Source: an uncultured Prevotellaceae bacterium
GTDB lineage: Bacteria > Bacteroidota > Bacteroidia > Bacteroidales > Bacteroidaceae
Length of the DNA stretch: 63,909 nucleotides
Assembly (NCBI GenBank): GCA_902762565.1
Contig: CACWOS010000045.1
Span: 1-63,909 of the forward strand
Reading direction: 5' to 3'
Each line of letters opens with the position of its first letter. Position 1 is the stretch's first letter. A program made the position numbers and the translations under genes. Under the pieces are notes generated by a model. That model did not search any database and had not been told where the DNA came from. It worked only from the letters and a program-made list of their open reading frames with translations. Shown here one piece after another: positions 1 through 9,298 of the stretch.

Positions 1-120
1 CGGTCGTAGATGCGATACTTTACCCCCCTAAAGTATCATCGGAACGGGTCGTAGATGACGTCGGAACGGATGGAAACAATCGTCGGAACGGGTCGAAAGC
101 ATCATCCCTTTGGCTCACTT
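1..120. repeat. palindromic dispersed repeat, copy 1 (cut by window edge)
   Basis: A perfect 9-bp hairpin (GATACTTTA at 14-22, loop of six C, TAAAGTATC at 29-37) is followed by iterated units ending in TCGGAACG with about 22-bp spacing (near 38-46, 61-68, 83-90). Positions 29-68 match 35670-35709 at 37 of 40 bases, where a fuller copy sits. No coding potential is seen. The left arm lies mostly outside the window. Confidence 0.7.
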
Positions 121-216
121 GCCTTAACGAGTACAAAGGTACTACATCTGGGAACCCGTTTTGTAGCCATTAGTCGCTGTTAGTAGCTATTAATTGGGGA
201 ATTAACCTATTTTAGC

Positions 217-247
217 TTTGTGGTATGAGAAATAAATATTACCTTTG
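217..247 (+). promoter_or_regulatory. Bacteroidota-type promoter of the four-helix-bundle gene
   Basis: TTTG at 217-220 and TACCTTTG at 240-247 are separated by 19 bases, matching the -33/-7 consensus of this phylum. The start codon at 266 follows a short A-rich leader. Confidence 0.75.
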
Positions 248-265
248 CAAATAAATCAATAAAAA

Positions 266-973
266 ATGGAAAATAACATTCCACAAGTATTGCAGAACGA
301 AGTGCAATATCAAGACCTCTACTTCTATCAAAAGACAGAGGTTCTTTATGCTATGACCTATTATTTTGTCAACCACTTCTTGTCGGCTAAGGGTGATCGT
401 ACCGTCGATCAGATGCTACAGGCCGCCCGTTCAGGCAAACAGAATATTATTGAGGGATTATCAGATGGCATGACATCTACTGAGATGCAACTCAAGCTAC
501 TTAATGTAGCACGTTCCTCGCTGAAAGAGCTAAAAGCAGATTATGAAGATTACATTTTAACTCGTCATCTGACACTTTGGAATAAGGAAATGCCACGGTA
601 TGACGAAATGCTAAGTTTCTGCCGTTTTCATAACCTTGTGAATGATTACGAGAATTTCTTTGTAAAATGGACCGAAGAAGAATTTTGTAATGTTGCTTTG
701 ACATTACTTCACATGGTCGATAAGATGATGAAAACTTTTCTGAAGGGCTTGGAACAACAGTTTATTACGCAGGGTGGCATTAAAGAACGAATGTATGCCG
801 CCCGAACCGGATATCGTAAAGAGCAGGACGAGGAACTGTCGCGTCTGCGAGAGGAAGTAAAAAGCCTCCGCCAACAGCTTTCCGTTCTGAAACAGCAAAA
901 CGAACAGCTCTTAAACGAGAAACGCCATATTGAAGTCCTGCTGATGCAAGAAAGGGCCAAAGGAAGCCTCTAG
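266..973 (+). CDS. four-helix-bundle suffix-domain protein
   Basis: 235 residues. The first 160 or so are predicted as amphipathic helices resembling the four-helix-bundle family (related to the 23S rRNA intervening-sequence protein fold), including a segment SGKQNIIEGLSDG typical of that family. The last 45 residues form a heptad-rich coiled coil of R, E, Q and L. No catalytic motif is visible; the family is thought to bind nucleic acid or to serve as an oligomerising scaffold, so the exact role is unknown. It has its own promoter. Its TAG stop codon is the first unit of a CTAG repeat array. Confidence 0.75.
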   Translation: MENNIPQVLQNEVQYQDLYFYQKTEVLYAMTYYFVNHFLSAKGDRTVDQMLQAARSGKQNIIEGLSDGMTSTEMQLKLLNVARSSLKELKADYEDYILTRHLTLWNKEMPRYDEMLSFCRFHNLVNDYENFFVKWTEEEFCNVALTLLHMVDKMMKTFLKGLEQQFITQGGIKERMYAARTGYRKEQDEELSRLREEVKSLRQQLSVLKQQNEQLLNEKRHIEVLLMQERAKGSL

Positions 974-1029
974 TTTTTTCTAGTCAAACTAGTTTTAACT
1001 AGTCTAACTAGTTCAACTAGTCCCACTAG
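970..1029. repeat. CTAG nonamer array, copy 1
   Basis: CTAG occurs seven times, starting at 970, 980, 989, 999, 1008, 1017 and 1026, so the period is 9-10 bp. CTAG is normally scarce in bacterial DNA. The first unit supplies the TAG stop codon of the upstream gene. Similar arrays are at 23453-23484 and, in frame inside carA, at 30248-30287. Confidence 0.85.
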
Positions 1030-1047
1030 CCAGAACAGGCCTCTCTC

Positions 1048-1278
1048 CTACGGCTGACAGAGGTACTTCAGGATGAGGCGTACCTCTTCGGCTGAATAGC
1101 TGTGCTTATTGATATTCCAATGGTGGCGGTTTAGTTCTGCCACCAGTTCAGGACAGCGTTTGATATCCTCGCGCAGGTTCTTCATAGCCGACTTGATGTT
1201 CTTGGTTTCCGGCCAGTAGAGACGGGCCAGCTCTTGTTTCTTGTATCTTCGTTCTTCAACCATATTCATGTATTTCAT
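1048..1278 (-). CDS. DUF4248 domain protein
   Basis: 76 residues, basic, with the pattern of the Bacteroidota DUF4248 family: an N-terminal KKQELARLYWPE segment followed by AMKNLREDIKRCPELVAEL and a C-terminal YSAEEVRLILKYL helix. The layout suggests a small helix-turn-helix-like DNA-binding protein, but that is inference. DUF4248 genes usually sit next to VapE-like genes, as here (VapE begins upstream on the same strand), so it is probably part of the same accessory cassette. Confidence 0.8.
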   Translation of the reverse strand: MKYMNMVEERRYKKQELARLYWPETKNIKSAMKNLREDIKRCPELVAELNRHHWNINKHSYSAEEVRLILKYLCQP

Positions 1279-1295
1279 TAAATCGTGGTTAGTTT

Positions 1296-1408
1296 AATGA
1301 CAGTATGACACTATGACAGTAAAAGTTATAAAGTCCTCGCGTACTGCGTATACGCGTGCGGTACGCGAGAGGTTTCAAAAACCTGCCGTCATACTGTCAT
1401 CTGTCATG
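1296..1408. repeat. inverted TGACAGT-type repeats around a GC-rich palindrome
   Basis: Between DUF4248 and VapE, TGACAGTATGACACTATGAC (from 1298) is mirrored by GTCATACTGTCATCTGTCAT (from 1387). Between them lies an inverted repeat CTCGCGTAC (1336-1344) / GTACGCGAG (1361-1369) around a smaller palindrome GCGTATACGC (1346-1355). It may be a replication-type iteron or operator of the cassette, or a folded RNA. Function is not known. Confidence 0.65.
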
Positions 1409-2681
1409 GCCTCGTCAGCCAGTTTACGACGGTACTCTTCCATCTCCAGTCCTGAGCGGTGCACAGCAATATAGCCAGACGGACAAAGGCTTGCCCTATC
1501 TTCTCCTTACTCAGCGTATAGGCAACGTTGGCACCAATCATCTGCAGGGCCATCGTCGCCGACACTAATTCACGAGGCTCCCCGTCTTTTGGTTTCCGGA
1601 AGTGTAGGTCGACGAGTTCCAACTCTGAATGCACGGTCTCGAAGCGCTCATTATGCTGCGCCATCTTCCGGATCTCATTGGGCGAGAACCAGTACTGGAA
1701 GCCCTGCTGGTACAAGGTGTAGGCCTGCGCATAGATGGCATCGTAGTCGAAGGGAGTGGTCTGCGGACTCTCGATGCTCTCCACCTCGAAGGGCAGCCAG
1801 CGGCGCGTGCCCGTCGTGTCGCTGAGGAACTGCACGTTGTTGCCCGTACCGCAGAACGATGCCAGGTGCGGACGGTTCTCGTGGTAGCGCGCGTAGGCCT
1901 CACGCTCGTTGATCGATGGCATGGTCATCACCGCCTTCAGCTTGTTCAGCTCCTTGGGCTGCATGGTGTCCAGCTCCTCCCAGCACATCAGGCCGTACTT
2001 CGACAGCGTTATCAGGTCGTCCTTCGACACCATGCCCGAGTTGGTCTTCGTATAGAAGTAGTCGCGCAGCTGGGGCGGCAGCAGGTACGAGAACCACGTG
2101 GTCTTGTACGACCCCTGCTCGCCAATGAGCACCAGCATCTCGTGGTTCACCACCTTCGGATTCACCCACGACGCCACCATGCCCACCAGCCACTTCTTCA
2201 GACACTGGTAGAACAGGATCTGCTCGTCGCTGCCGCCCTTGACATTCACCGTCAGCGACAGCCCCATGATGGCGTCGCCGTCCTTCTCCTTCCAGGGCGG
2301 CAGGTGCTCCAAGTAGTAGCGGAAGGGGTGGTACTTCGCCACGTAGTTCGACTCGATGATGTCCTGCAGATACTTCTTGTTGAGGGGCTTCTCTGCATAG
2401 AGCTTCTCCCACAGCGTATTGACTTCACGGTCGTCCAGGTCTATGTAGCCGTCCGTCACGCCGCCGTCCTCAGCGAAGATGGTCAGCAGACCCTGCTCGT
2501 CCTCCCTGATGGTCGGTCCCTGCGACAGCCAGTGAATCTCCGTGCGTCCGCGCACCTCGTTGTAGCGCAGCATCACCCTGTCGGCCAGCATCCGCTTGAT
2601 GTCCTCAGGTGTGGCATACTTCTCCTGCCACGGCTGCTTGTGCTCACGTGGAGCGTCTTTACTCTTCGTTTTCGTTTTCAT
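1404..2681 (-). pseudogene. VapE-like P-loop ATPase, probably frameshifted near the C terminus
   Basis: 425 residues. A Walker A motif GEQGSYKTT (about 187-195), a Walker B region LMCWEELD, and the signature GTGNNVQFLSDTTGTRRW identify the virulence-associated E (primase-helicase-type ATPase) family. The N-terminal primase-like region seen in longer members is absent. The end of the frame (after IGQAFVRL) loses family character, whereas another frame continues with GYIAVHRSGLEMEEYRRKL and stops at 1375. One missing G near 1474-1477 would restore it. So the gene is either recently frameshifted or carries a sequencing error. It lies upstream of DUF4248 on the same strand, a common pairing. Confidence 0.7.
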
Positions 2682-2768
2682 ATACCGAAATTAGTTTCCG
2701 GCGGCAAAGATACGAAAAAGGAAAAGTAAATACCCACCATATACCAGGTGTATATAGCGGGTATATTC

Positions 2769-3260
2769 CTAACAGATAACGCGTTTAAGTGTGTCCTGAA
2801 AAGCTAATGATTGCTGTTGTTCCAAGGCTTTATAATAGTCATTATACATATTCTTCCTGTTCCACAGTTCCTCGAACACCTTCCACTTCTCCTTGATGCC
2901 CAACCGCTCCGCCATTGTATCGGCCAGCAGTGCTGCCTGCGTGCGGGATATCAGCGGTTGGTAGTTGGCATTTACATAGCCTGCTGCCTGGGCTTTCTTC
3001 CATAACACTATGGCTGCTTCAGTAGCTAGTTCTGGAGGTAAGGGGGGCAGTGTGTTGTTCGCGGCTGTACTTTTTGTTGGCTTTTGCAGACTGCGTTCCC
3101 CGAATATTTGGGTGTCGATATAGTGGACATACTGTGCGCTGGGGGCGACATAGGTAAAATGGAGGTTACTGCCGAAATTCTTCATGCCTGCCCACCGCAG
3201 CAATGCGGGCAGGCGGTTTAGTAAGCCGAGGATGTCCTCGGCGTTGTTGTTGCTATTCAT
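2769..3260 (-). CDS. conserved hypothetical protein of the VapE cassette
   Basis: 163 residues, no signal peptide. The N-terminal 70 residues look variable. The C-terminal 90 (from LPPELATEAAIVLWKKAQ through SRTQAALLADTMAERLGIK to the end) resemble a helical domain found in Bacteroidota accessory genes of unknown function. It is transcribed toward VapE with an 87-bp gap and probably belongs to the same unit. I do not recognise a characterised family. Confidence 0.6.
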   Translation of the reverse strand: MNSNNNAEDILGLLNRLPALLRWAGMKNFGSNLHFTYVAPSAQYVHYIDTQIFGERSLQKPTKSTAANNTLPPLPPELATEAAIVLWKKAQAAGYVNANYQPLISRTQAALLADTMAERLGIKEKWKVFEELWNRKNMYNDYYKALEQQQSLAFQDTLKRVIC

Positions 3261-3683
3261 ATTATTCTTAGTTATTTTATAAAGAATTATGTAGATTTGT
3301 AAAAATATTAAACTATTATGTGTATAAGAATCTCATAAGGCAATATTTATTGTCTTATACAAATAATTATACATCATTAATGGTGCCAGCTCCTGCAAAA
3401 TGAAGAACTGACAATTATCGATTAGGAGAGTTCTCGTGATTTTCTCCCATTTCTAGAAAGGCGCTCCAAGAAATGGAACCAGGGTTTGTGTATGTGGTTA
3501 GTTCTCTCATAGCCAATTGATTTGTCCTGCAAAATTACAAACAAATTTTCATATAGCAAAATTTCTGTCCACTTTTTTGTACATAATCATAAAAATCCAC
3601 AAAAAAGTCGCCCCACCGGCCGAATCAGGTCAGTGAGGCGATGGAATGTTATACTAAATCATGGTGTCGGTTCTAGTGATCAT
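3261..3683. other. 423-bp gene-free stretch with hairpins
   Basis: No credible gene. It holds an inverted repeat TGTATAAGA (3321-3329) / TCTTATACA (3353-3361), a second inverted repeat CCATTTCT (3447-3454) / AGAAATGG (3469-3476), and at its right end the terminator of the C10 protease gene. The first repeat could be an operator or recombination site of the accessory cassette. Confidence 0.5.
3601..3641 (-). terminator. terminator of the C10 protease operon
   Basis: Read on the minus strand, a 14-base arm (3641-3628) pairs with 3621-3608, including two G-U pairs, and is followed by a run of T (3606-3601). It lies 43 bp past the protease stop codon. Confidence 0.75.
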
Positions 3684-6110
3684 TTATTTGATAATCACTT
3701 TCTTGTTGTTGTGGATGTAGAGGCCGGGCTGGCTGGGTTTGGCAATGAGCTTCTGACCATTGATAGTGTACCAACTATCGTCATTCCACATTCCGCCATC
3801 TTTATTCAACATTTCAATGCCGGTGGTGCTGGTGACGGTAATCGGACCGCTAGCGAAGATGAAGTAATCGCTGGGAACAAGGCTGTAGAAGTCTTTGGCG
3901 ATGAGCAGATCAATTTCGTACTCGCCCGACTCAAGGGGTTCAGACAGACGGATAGAGACGCCCCGCCACATGTTGCTGCCGAGTTGTAGACGGGTATAGA
4001 TATTGGGCTGCGAGGGGAAGACAACGGGGGTGTAGCCGCCCTCGGCGTTGGGCTTGTAGATCTTGGCCTGCACCGCAGCATCATAATCCATCGGTGTGCC
4101 GTTGACAATGACGAGGTCGAGGTAATAGGCAGGATTGCCCTTCTCATCGTTGCGCTCGTTGTACTCAGCATATTGACAGAAGAAGGCCAGATTGTCGAAG
4201 GTGACGCTTGTATGAGCCATGTAGCCAGGAGCCTGCGCGATGTCGGCGAGTTTGCTGCCGGTGATATCCTCACCTTCACCTTGTTTGGTCAGCACGAGCA
4301 CATATTCACCAGCCATTGGTGCCGAGAAGTTGAAGTAGACGTCTGACGAGCCGCCCGCCTCGACCATAGTACCAGTCCTAGTAACCCCAGTCAGAACATT
4401 CAGTTCGCCGTTCTCCACATAATAGACAGCGCACTCTATGCCGCCCATATAGTCTTCAGTGCCGGTATTCTGGATGGTGGCGGTGACTTTCTGGCTGATG
4501 CCGCGCTGCTTCAGACCGTCGATTTTGATGTCCGAGCCGATGGCAGTAAGTTGCGTCTTCGGATGGACAGTGACGCTAGCTACTTCGCCCGTCTCTCCGA
4601 CATTGACCTCGAAATAACAGTTGGGGCCGAAGAGGGTCTTCCAGGGGGCGCTGCTTCCTGCCTCACGATTGACAAACACAAGGTTGTGGCGGCCAGGTGT
4701 GAGGTTGCCGAAGAGATCATTGGTGAGCGGAAGAATGAGTGTGCCGTTGTGCTCGAGTTCGGCGTTGCGGAAGCCAGTAAACTCATACTCCTTGGAGGCG
4801 CAGATACGGCTGAGGTCGGGTGTGCCGTCATCGTCCAGCTCGGCCATTCCGACGGTGAAGGTGCCAGACTGGTATGAGGGGTTCACGAATAAGAACAAAT
4901 GTTCTGAATCACCATCCACAGTGTCCCACATCATACTGTTGAGGTAGCGGTAGTACCCCTGTGATGCGCCTTTCTGCGGCTGCAGTCCGATGAGTGCACG
5001 CTGGTTGTTGTTGTAGCCATCTTTGGTGGTGCTACCGCCCGAACCGGACATGTCGGGGTCGAGCAGGTTGATTTTGAAGAAGCCGTTGCCCCTGCCGGCC
5101 CATCCCCAGTTCACACTGTAGTAGCCCTCGCCGTCACGTACCTCATAGCCGTCGATGACATAGGCATGGCCACCGCCGGTGGACTGTCCACCATAAACCA
5201 GAGGCCGTCCTCCACGCAGTTCGTTGTATAGCAGTTCGTCCCAGCCGCTCATCGTGTATTCATTGGCTCTTGCGAAATAGAGACCGGGGTCGTAGCCGAA
5301 GCTGTTGACGAGGATGTCTATGTCGTAAAAGGTTCCATTAGAGAGCTGCGGCGTATAGTCCATCTGGATCAGTTGTCCGCAGTAGCGCATCAGCGTAGCA
5401 ACGGCCACTTGCTGGGCCTCGGTGGTGGACGTGGTGTAGTCGTCCACCATGTTGTCCCAGTCAAACGTGGTAATGGGCAGGCCGTCAATCACGCGACCGT
5501 TTTCCATCGTATATGCAGGCAGTTCGTTGGCAATCGGACCTTGCGGCCAGCGGTGGTAGTACATCACTTGCGCCAATGCCGTAGCCATGCAACCCGTGAG
5601 ACATAGTTGGCCGTCGGTCACGGGACAGAAGGCGTTGTAGGGCAAGCTCTGGTCCCAGCGGGTGGTCAGCATGGGGGCGATGTTGTCGTGGAGCGCCACC
5701 CTCTTGGCCTTCACACCAAGTCGGCTGAGCGTACTAATCTGATTAGCTGTCTCGTCGAGCCACCATTGCAGGTTGTCGGGAATGGTTGCGGCATCGAAAC
5801 TGCCCTGCGACGTGTAGCCCAATACAAGGTTGTCGCCTACGCAGTCATCGCCGCTCACCACGACAAAACCCTGCGAGGCTGTGGCGTTGAATACATAGTA
5901 GGGGCTTGCTTGCGTCTGCGTTTCGCTGTCCGTGTTGCAACCCATGGCGCGGTTTTTGGCACGCGTGGCTTCGCCCTTCAGCGCGGAGCCTTTCTTGTTC
6001 AGGAACTTGGCAGCAGCCTGTCGTGCAGCCTCGGGCGACACAGGTTCTGCCATGATTGTCATTGTACAGCATATAAAAGCTGTCGCTAAGAAAATCTTTT
6101 TCATATTCAT
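3684..6110 (-). CDS. exported C10 (streptopain-type) cysteine protease
   Basis: 808 residues with a signal peptide (MKKIFLATAFICC, cleavage near AMA/E). Residues about 20-130 resemble the streptopain propeptide/inhibitor domain. The catalytic core has Cys174 in LCLTGCMATALAQVMYY, His315 in GGGHAYVIDGY and the Trp-rich VNWGWAGRGNGFF loop. After about residue 370 come beta-rich repeats, and the last 40 residues (NGQKLIAKPSQPGLYIHN..KVIIK) are the C-terminal tail common on secreted Prevotella proteins. Expected to be a secreted or surface protease for peptide supply. An alternative start is Met3 (6104). It follows the upstream membrane-protein gene by 23 bp, so the two are probably co-transcribed. 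Confidence 0.88.
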   Translation of the reverse strand: MNMKKIFLATAFICCTMTIMAEPVSPEAARQAAAKFLNKKGSALKGEATRAKNRAMGCNTDSETQTQASPYYVFNATASQGFVVVSGDDCVGDNLVLGYTSQGSFDAATIPDNLQWWLDETANQISTLSRLGVKAKRVALHDNIAPMLTTRWDQSLPYNAFCPVTDGQLCLTGCMATALAQVMYYHRWPQGPIANELPAYTMENGRVIDGLPITTFDWDNMVDDYTTSTTEAQQVAVATLMRYCGQLIQMDYTPQLSNGTFYDIDILVNSFGYDPGLYFARANEYTMSGWDELLYNELRGGRPLVYGGQSTGGGHAYVIDGYEVRDGEGYYSVNWGWAGRGNGFFKINLLDPDMSGSGGSTTKDGYNNNQRALIGLQPQKGASQGYYRYLNSMMWDTVDGDSEHLFLFVNPSYQSGTFTVGMAELDDDGTPDLSRICASKEYEFTGFRNAELEHNGTLILPLTNDLFGNLTPGRHNLVFVNREAGSSAPWKTLFGPNCYFEVNVGETGEVASVTVHPKTQLTAIGSDIKIDGLKQRGISQKVTATIQNTGTEDYMGGIECAVYYVENGELNVLTGVTRTGTMVEAGGSSDVYFNFSAPMAGEYVLVLTKQGEGEDITGSKLADIAQAPGYMAHTSVTFDNLAFFCQYAEYNERNDEKGNPAYYLDLVIVNGTPMDYDAAVQAKIYKPNAEGGYTPVVFPSQPNIYTRLQLGSNMWRGVSIRLSEPLESGEYEIDLLIAKDFYSLVPSDYFIFASGPITVTSTTGIEMLNKDGGMWNDDSWYTINGQKLIAKPSQPGLYIHNNKKVIIK

Positions 6111-6133
6111 AGATGTTTATATTATTATCCTTG

Positions 6134-7423
6134 TTATTTATCTGACGTCTCTAGCCTAACCATCTGGTTGGTTGTGGTTTTCTTCGTACCCCAAAGCGTT
6201 TTCTCCTGCTCCTCGTATAGCAAGATTTGTCCAGAAAGGTCAAAGGACACTTTGCGCGAAATCGTCCAGTCTTTTTGTTGGTACATCTCTATATATGCAT
6301 CCTTGATTCTTTGCTTTTGTCCTTTTGAGCGTTCCAGCGCCGACTTGGGCAGTTTACTGAAGTCGACGTCGATGGCCAGTACTTCCAGCGTCTTGTTGTC
6401 GAAGTTCATCTTCAGCGAGTCGCCCTTCAGTTCCCAGTGGCCCTTGAGGCGAGTCGTCGTAGGCACGAGAATGGGGACATACATCTTTTCATCTTTCAGA
6501 TACAGATCCAACTTATTGACCGTATCGTAAATAAATTCTACCATCTGGTCTTTCTTCAACTTATAATGAAAGACATTATTGTCTACGAATTGCTCTTCCC
6601 ACGTACCAATCAACTGTTGTGCAGTGACGGGCATGGTCTTGTCGACATTCTTCTTCACATACTCAGCCATGTCGTCGTCCGTAATGTCGGCCATGAACTT
6701 ATTCTCTCGGTTTAGGCGGATGAGGTACATGATATAGTAGGCATAATTCTCTCGGCGCCTGAAAAAATATCTCAAATAGAGTTCAGTGGAACGTTGTTGA
6801 AAGGCATGTCGCAATAGACTTCTGCTGGCGTTTTCTGTCAAGTTACCATCGGTATCAAAGTCTGTAAAGTCCAACTGCTGTACGAACTGGTGATAGTCTG
6901 TATCAGAAACAGGACGACTGAATTCGATATCTTTCTCCAAATGTCCCAGCAGTTCGCGGCGCAGACGGTAGCTTTCGCGTACATTGTCGTAGAACTGGGC
7001 ATACTTCATGTTCTGGCGTACCTCGATATTGCCTGAAAAGGCCTTCTCTTTCGAATCGTCAGCCCATTCGGGTTTCTCTGTCATGTCTTCGACCAAGTAG
7101 GCAACAGCCATTTTCAGCGTGTCGGACGACATAGAGTCCAATTCCTCCTGATGGGTAAACACGTAGTTAGTAACCTCAGAGAGGACTTTCTCCTTTTCCA
7201 TGTCTTCCTTTAGCATGCGGATTATCTCGTCAATGTCGTAGACCGACATGAGGGCTGTCTGGCGCTGCTGGGCTGCCTTCTCTCGGTTGTCCAACAGTGC
7301 CGTGGTACCGAACGTCAGCACAATAGAGATGGTGGTGCCGAGGAACGTCATCAGCAGTTCCTTGAGTGACCCCTTTACTGTCAGGTGGCGTCCGAACATG
7401 GGCATCTTGAATTTCACGTTCAT
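6134..7423 (-). CDS. membrane-anchored protein of unknown function
   Basis: 429 residues. One transmembrane segment lies near residues 22-43 (LKELLMTFLGTTISIVLTFG), followed by a long, charged, mostly helical region and a C-terminal part with beta character (about 300-420). No enzyme motif is recognised. The N-terminal layout suggests a short cytoplasmic head and a periplasmic body. It is the first gene before the C10 protease and may act with it, but that rests only on position. A -7-like TACTTTTG lies on the minus strand at 7473-7480. Confidence 0.6.
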   Translation of the reverse strand: MNVKFKMPMFGRHLTVKGSLKELLMTFLGTTISIVLTFGTTALLDNREKAAQQRQTALMSVYDIDEIIRMLKEDMEKEKVLSEVTNYVFTHQEELDSMSSDTLKMAVAYLVEDMTEKPEWADDSKEKAFSGNIEVRQNMKYAQFYDNVRESYRLRRELLGHLEKDIEFSRPVSDTDYHQFVQQLDFTDFDTDGNLTENASRSLLRHAFQQRSTELYLRYFFRRRENYAYYIMYLIRLNRENKFMADITDDDMAEYVKKNVDKTMPVTAQQLIGTWEEQFVDNNVFHYKLKKDQMVEFIYDTVNKLDLYLKDEKMYVPILVPTTTRLKGHWELKGDSLKMNFDNKTLEVLAIDVDFSKLPKSALERSKGQKQRIKDAYIEMYQQKDWTISRKVSFDLSGQILLYEEQEKTLWGTKKTTTNQMVRLETSDK

Positions 7424-7532
7424 GAATTAATATTGATTACGAGTTTATCTGTTTATTGATCGAATTCGTCTGCAAAAGTAGTCTGTCTTCAGGGAATAAC
7501 AGTCCCACGATAGGAAAAAAGAGTCTCAAAAT

Positions 7533-7576
7533 GGGAAAAAGTAAGCCTGACATAGATTGCTAGGCTTACTTTTCCC
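7533..7576. terminator. strong hairpin downstream of the TPR-AraC gene
   Basis: GGGAAAAAGTAAGCC at 7533-7547 pairs with GGCTTACTTTTCCC at 7563-7576 with a single bulge. It can act as the terminator of the minus-strand regulator gene ending at 7594; the A/T content of the arms would let it work on both strands. Confidence 0.65.
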
Positions 7577-7593
7577 GATGAAATGGGCGTTTT

Positions 7594-9204
7594 TTATTTC
7601 CTTGCTGCCTTACGGTAATCTGAGGGCGACATGCCGTAGGCATCGCTGAAGATGCGGAAGAACGAACTGCGTGAGAAGCCAGAGAGTTCAGCAATCAGTG
7701 CTACGGGGTCTTTCGTGGTGGCTAACAAGTGAGTAGCATACCGCAGACGATACTCATTGAGGAAACCGTTAACGCTTTTGCCATTAGTACTGCGGTCAAG
7801 GTTGGCATCGGTGTAGATGCGGTCTGGACCATCCATGAGGTCGCAGATACGACGGAAGAGCTGTTGGTCAGCAGTGAGCACATCCTCCGGCTCTGCTTTC
7901 AACTGTTCGATGGCTTGCTGCTCTTCCTGTTCGCGCTGTTCTATCTCAGCCAGCAGTCGGCGGTTCTTCTCAAGGAGTGCCTTGTTATATTGATGAGAAC
8001 GCCATAGGAAATAGACGATGAGCAGACAGATGAGGACAGCGCTGGCGAGGATGATGCGGTGGATGATGAGCGACTGGCGGCGGCTGGCTATCTCAGTCTC
8101 CTTCTGGCGGATTTCCTGCTGCTGTTCCACGTCAATCTTCCTTTCCTGCAAGTGAATGGAGTCAGTCAGCTGGCGCATGCGGTCGGCAAAAGCAAGAACT
8201 TCGTCATTGCGTCCGGCGCTTTGCAACGCCTTGTACTGGTTCTTCATGTAGTTTTTGATGTAAGCGGTGTTGATGGCGTTCCCTTTGGCCAGATAGAGGG
8301 AGTCGGCCTGACGGAACAGGCGGATGGCTTCGTCGTAGCGGTCGGTCATGGCCAGATAGCGGGCATCGGCGCCAATGTCATATACCGTCGGGGGGGCTGA
8401 CTGTCGGTGCTTCAGGTAGAGAGCCTCTGCCTTGTCGCGCTGCCCATTGGCGGCATAGATCATGGCCTGCCCTATCGTTACGTTGTTGTGACGGATGTTG
8501 TGAACGTGTTCGGGCACGTTCGGACAGCGGTCCAGACGGGCCAGGGCCGTATCGCCCATAGCAACCAAGGCCAGCGCCTTTTCTGCCTTGCCCTGCTCCA
8601 GATAGAACTCTGTAGTCTCTAAAATGGCGGTGAACATGCCGTCTATCACCCAATAGTCGTCGGATTGCGTCACGCCGTCCATCATCAGGTTGATGCTTTC
8701 CAGGTAATAGCGCTCGGCCTCGTCGGGAAGCTCCAGATGATACTCGCAATCGCCCTTGAAGGTCAGCGCACGGCTTTTCACACGCAAAGCCACCTGTTCG
8801 CTGATGCCAGATATTCCACCACCCTGCTTCCTCTCATTGTCAACGTCGGCAATAATCTCGTCGGACAGACGTATCACCTTTCCGTATTCGCCGTTCCTCT
8901 CCACCAATCCACAGAGCATGAGGAGAGCCGAATAATAGGAATCGCCTTCGCGCTTCAGCTCAGGGTCGTTCAGCATCTGCTCACCGTAGAATACAGCCAA
9001 CCGCGACTGTCCCATTGTCCCGTAGATGTTGGTCCTGAGGAGGTTGGACATTCCTGCCGAGAAAACGCCCGCCTGCTCAGCACTGTCCACCCGCGCCAAT
9101 GCCTGTTCGGGGTTCTTGTACAACATGTCATGCAGTTCGTTTTTCAGCTGTGTCGCCTCCTCGCTGCGGTCAGGCTTCGTGCAGCCCATCGTCATGGTCA
9201 GCAC
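7594..9204 (-). CDS. TPR sensor lipoprotein with a transmembrane segment and AraC-type DNA-binding domain
   Basis: 536 residues from a GTG at 9204. Residues about 15-330 form tetratricopeptide-like helices, a transmembrane helix is at about 375-400 (IILASAVLICLLIVYFLW), a short coiled coil follows, and the last 90 residues are an AraC helix-turn-helix (SVNGFLNEYRLRYATHLLA, ELSGFSRSSFFRIFSDAYG). It is a one-component regulator working from the inner membrane. The frame starts inside a lipoprotein signal peptide: the natural ATG at 9244 is out of frame by one TA unit of a dinucleotide tract (9221-9232). With one more unit it would encode Met-Lys-Gln-Arg, a hydrophobic stretch and a Cys in MTMGC as lipid site. 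As sequenced, reading from 9244 stops after 24 codons, so the gene may be phase-OFF. Divergent from the pectin regulator. Confidence 0.8.
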   Translation of the reverse strand: MLTMTMGCTKPDRSEEATQLKNELHDMLYKNPEQALARVDSAEQAGVFSAGMSNLLRTNIYGTMGQSRLAVFYGEQMLNDPELKREGDSYYSALLMLCGLVERNGEYGKVIRLSDEIIADVDNERKQGGGISGISEQVALRVKSRALTFKGDCEYHLELPDEAERYYLESINLMMDGVTQSDDYWVIDGMFTAILETTEFYLEQGKAEKALALVAMGDTALARLDRCPNVPEHVHNIRHNNVTIGQAMIYAANGQRDKAEALYLKHRQSAPPTVYDIGADARYLAMTDRYDEAIRLFRQADSLYLAKGNAINTAYIKNYMKNQYKALQSAGRNDEVLAFADRMRQLTDSIHLQERKIDVEQQQEIRQKETEIASRRQSLIIHRIILASAVLICLLIVYFLWRSHQYNKALLEKNRRLLAEIEQREQEEQQAIEQLKAEPEDVLTADQQLFRRICDLMDGPDRIYTDANLDRSTNGKSVNGFLNEYRLRYATHLLATTKDPVALIAELSGFSRSSFFRIFSDAYGMSPSDYRKAARK

Positions 9205-9220
9205 GCCGCATAATAGTATG

Positions 9221-9232
9221 ATATATATATAT
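9221..9232. repeat. (AT)6 dinucleotide tract inside the signal peptide of the TPR-AraC regulator
   Basis: Six AT units follow the ATG at 9244 on the minus strand. ATG to the GTG at 9204 is 40 bases; 42 (seven units) would join the frames and give a complete lipoprotein signal. Confidence 0.8.
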
Positions 9233-9298
9233 CCTTTGCTTCATTAAAAGTACAACGCTTCCGGTGCTATGCGTGCCTGTCTGGCACATTTTCGCTTG

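Noticed and set aside
266-973. Diversity-generating retroelement accessory (Avd-like) protein
   Set aside because: The four-helix fold is similar, but no reverse transcriptase or template/variable repeat is seen nearby.
1629-2729. Plus-strand open frame of 366 codons opposite VapE
   Set aside because: Shadow of the VapE gene, which has clear Walker motifs; the plus-strand product is low in complexity.
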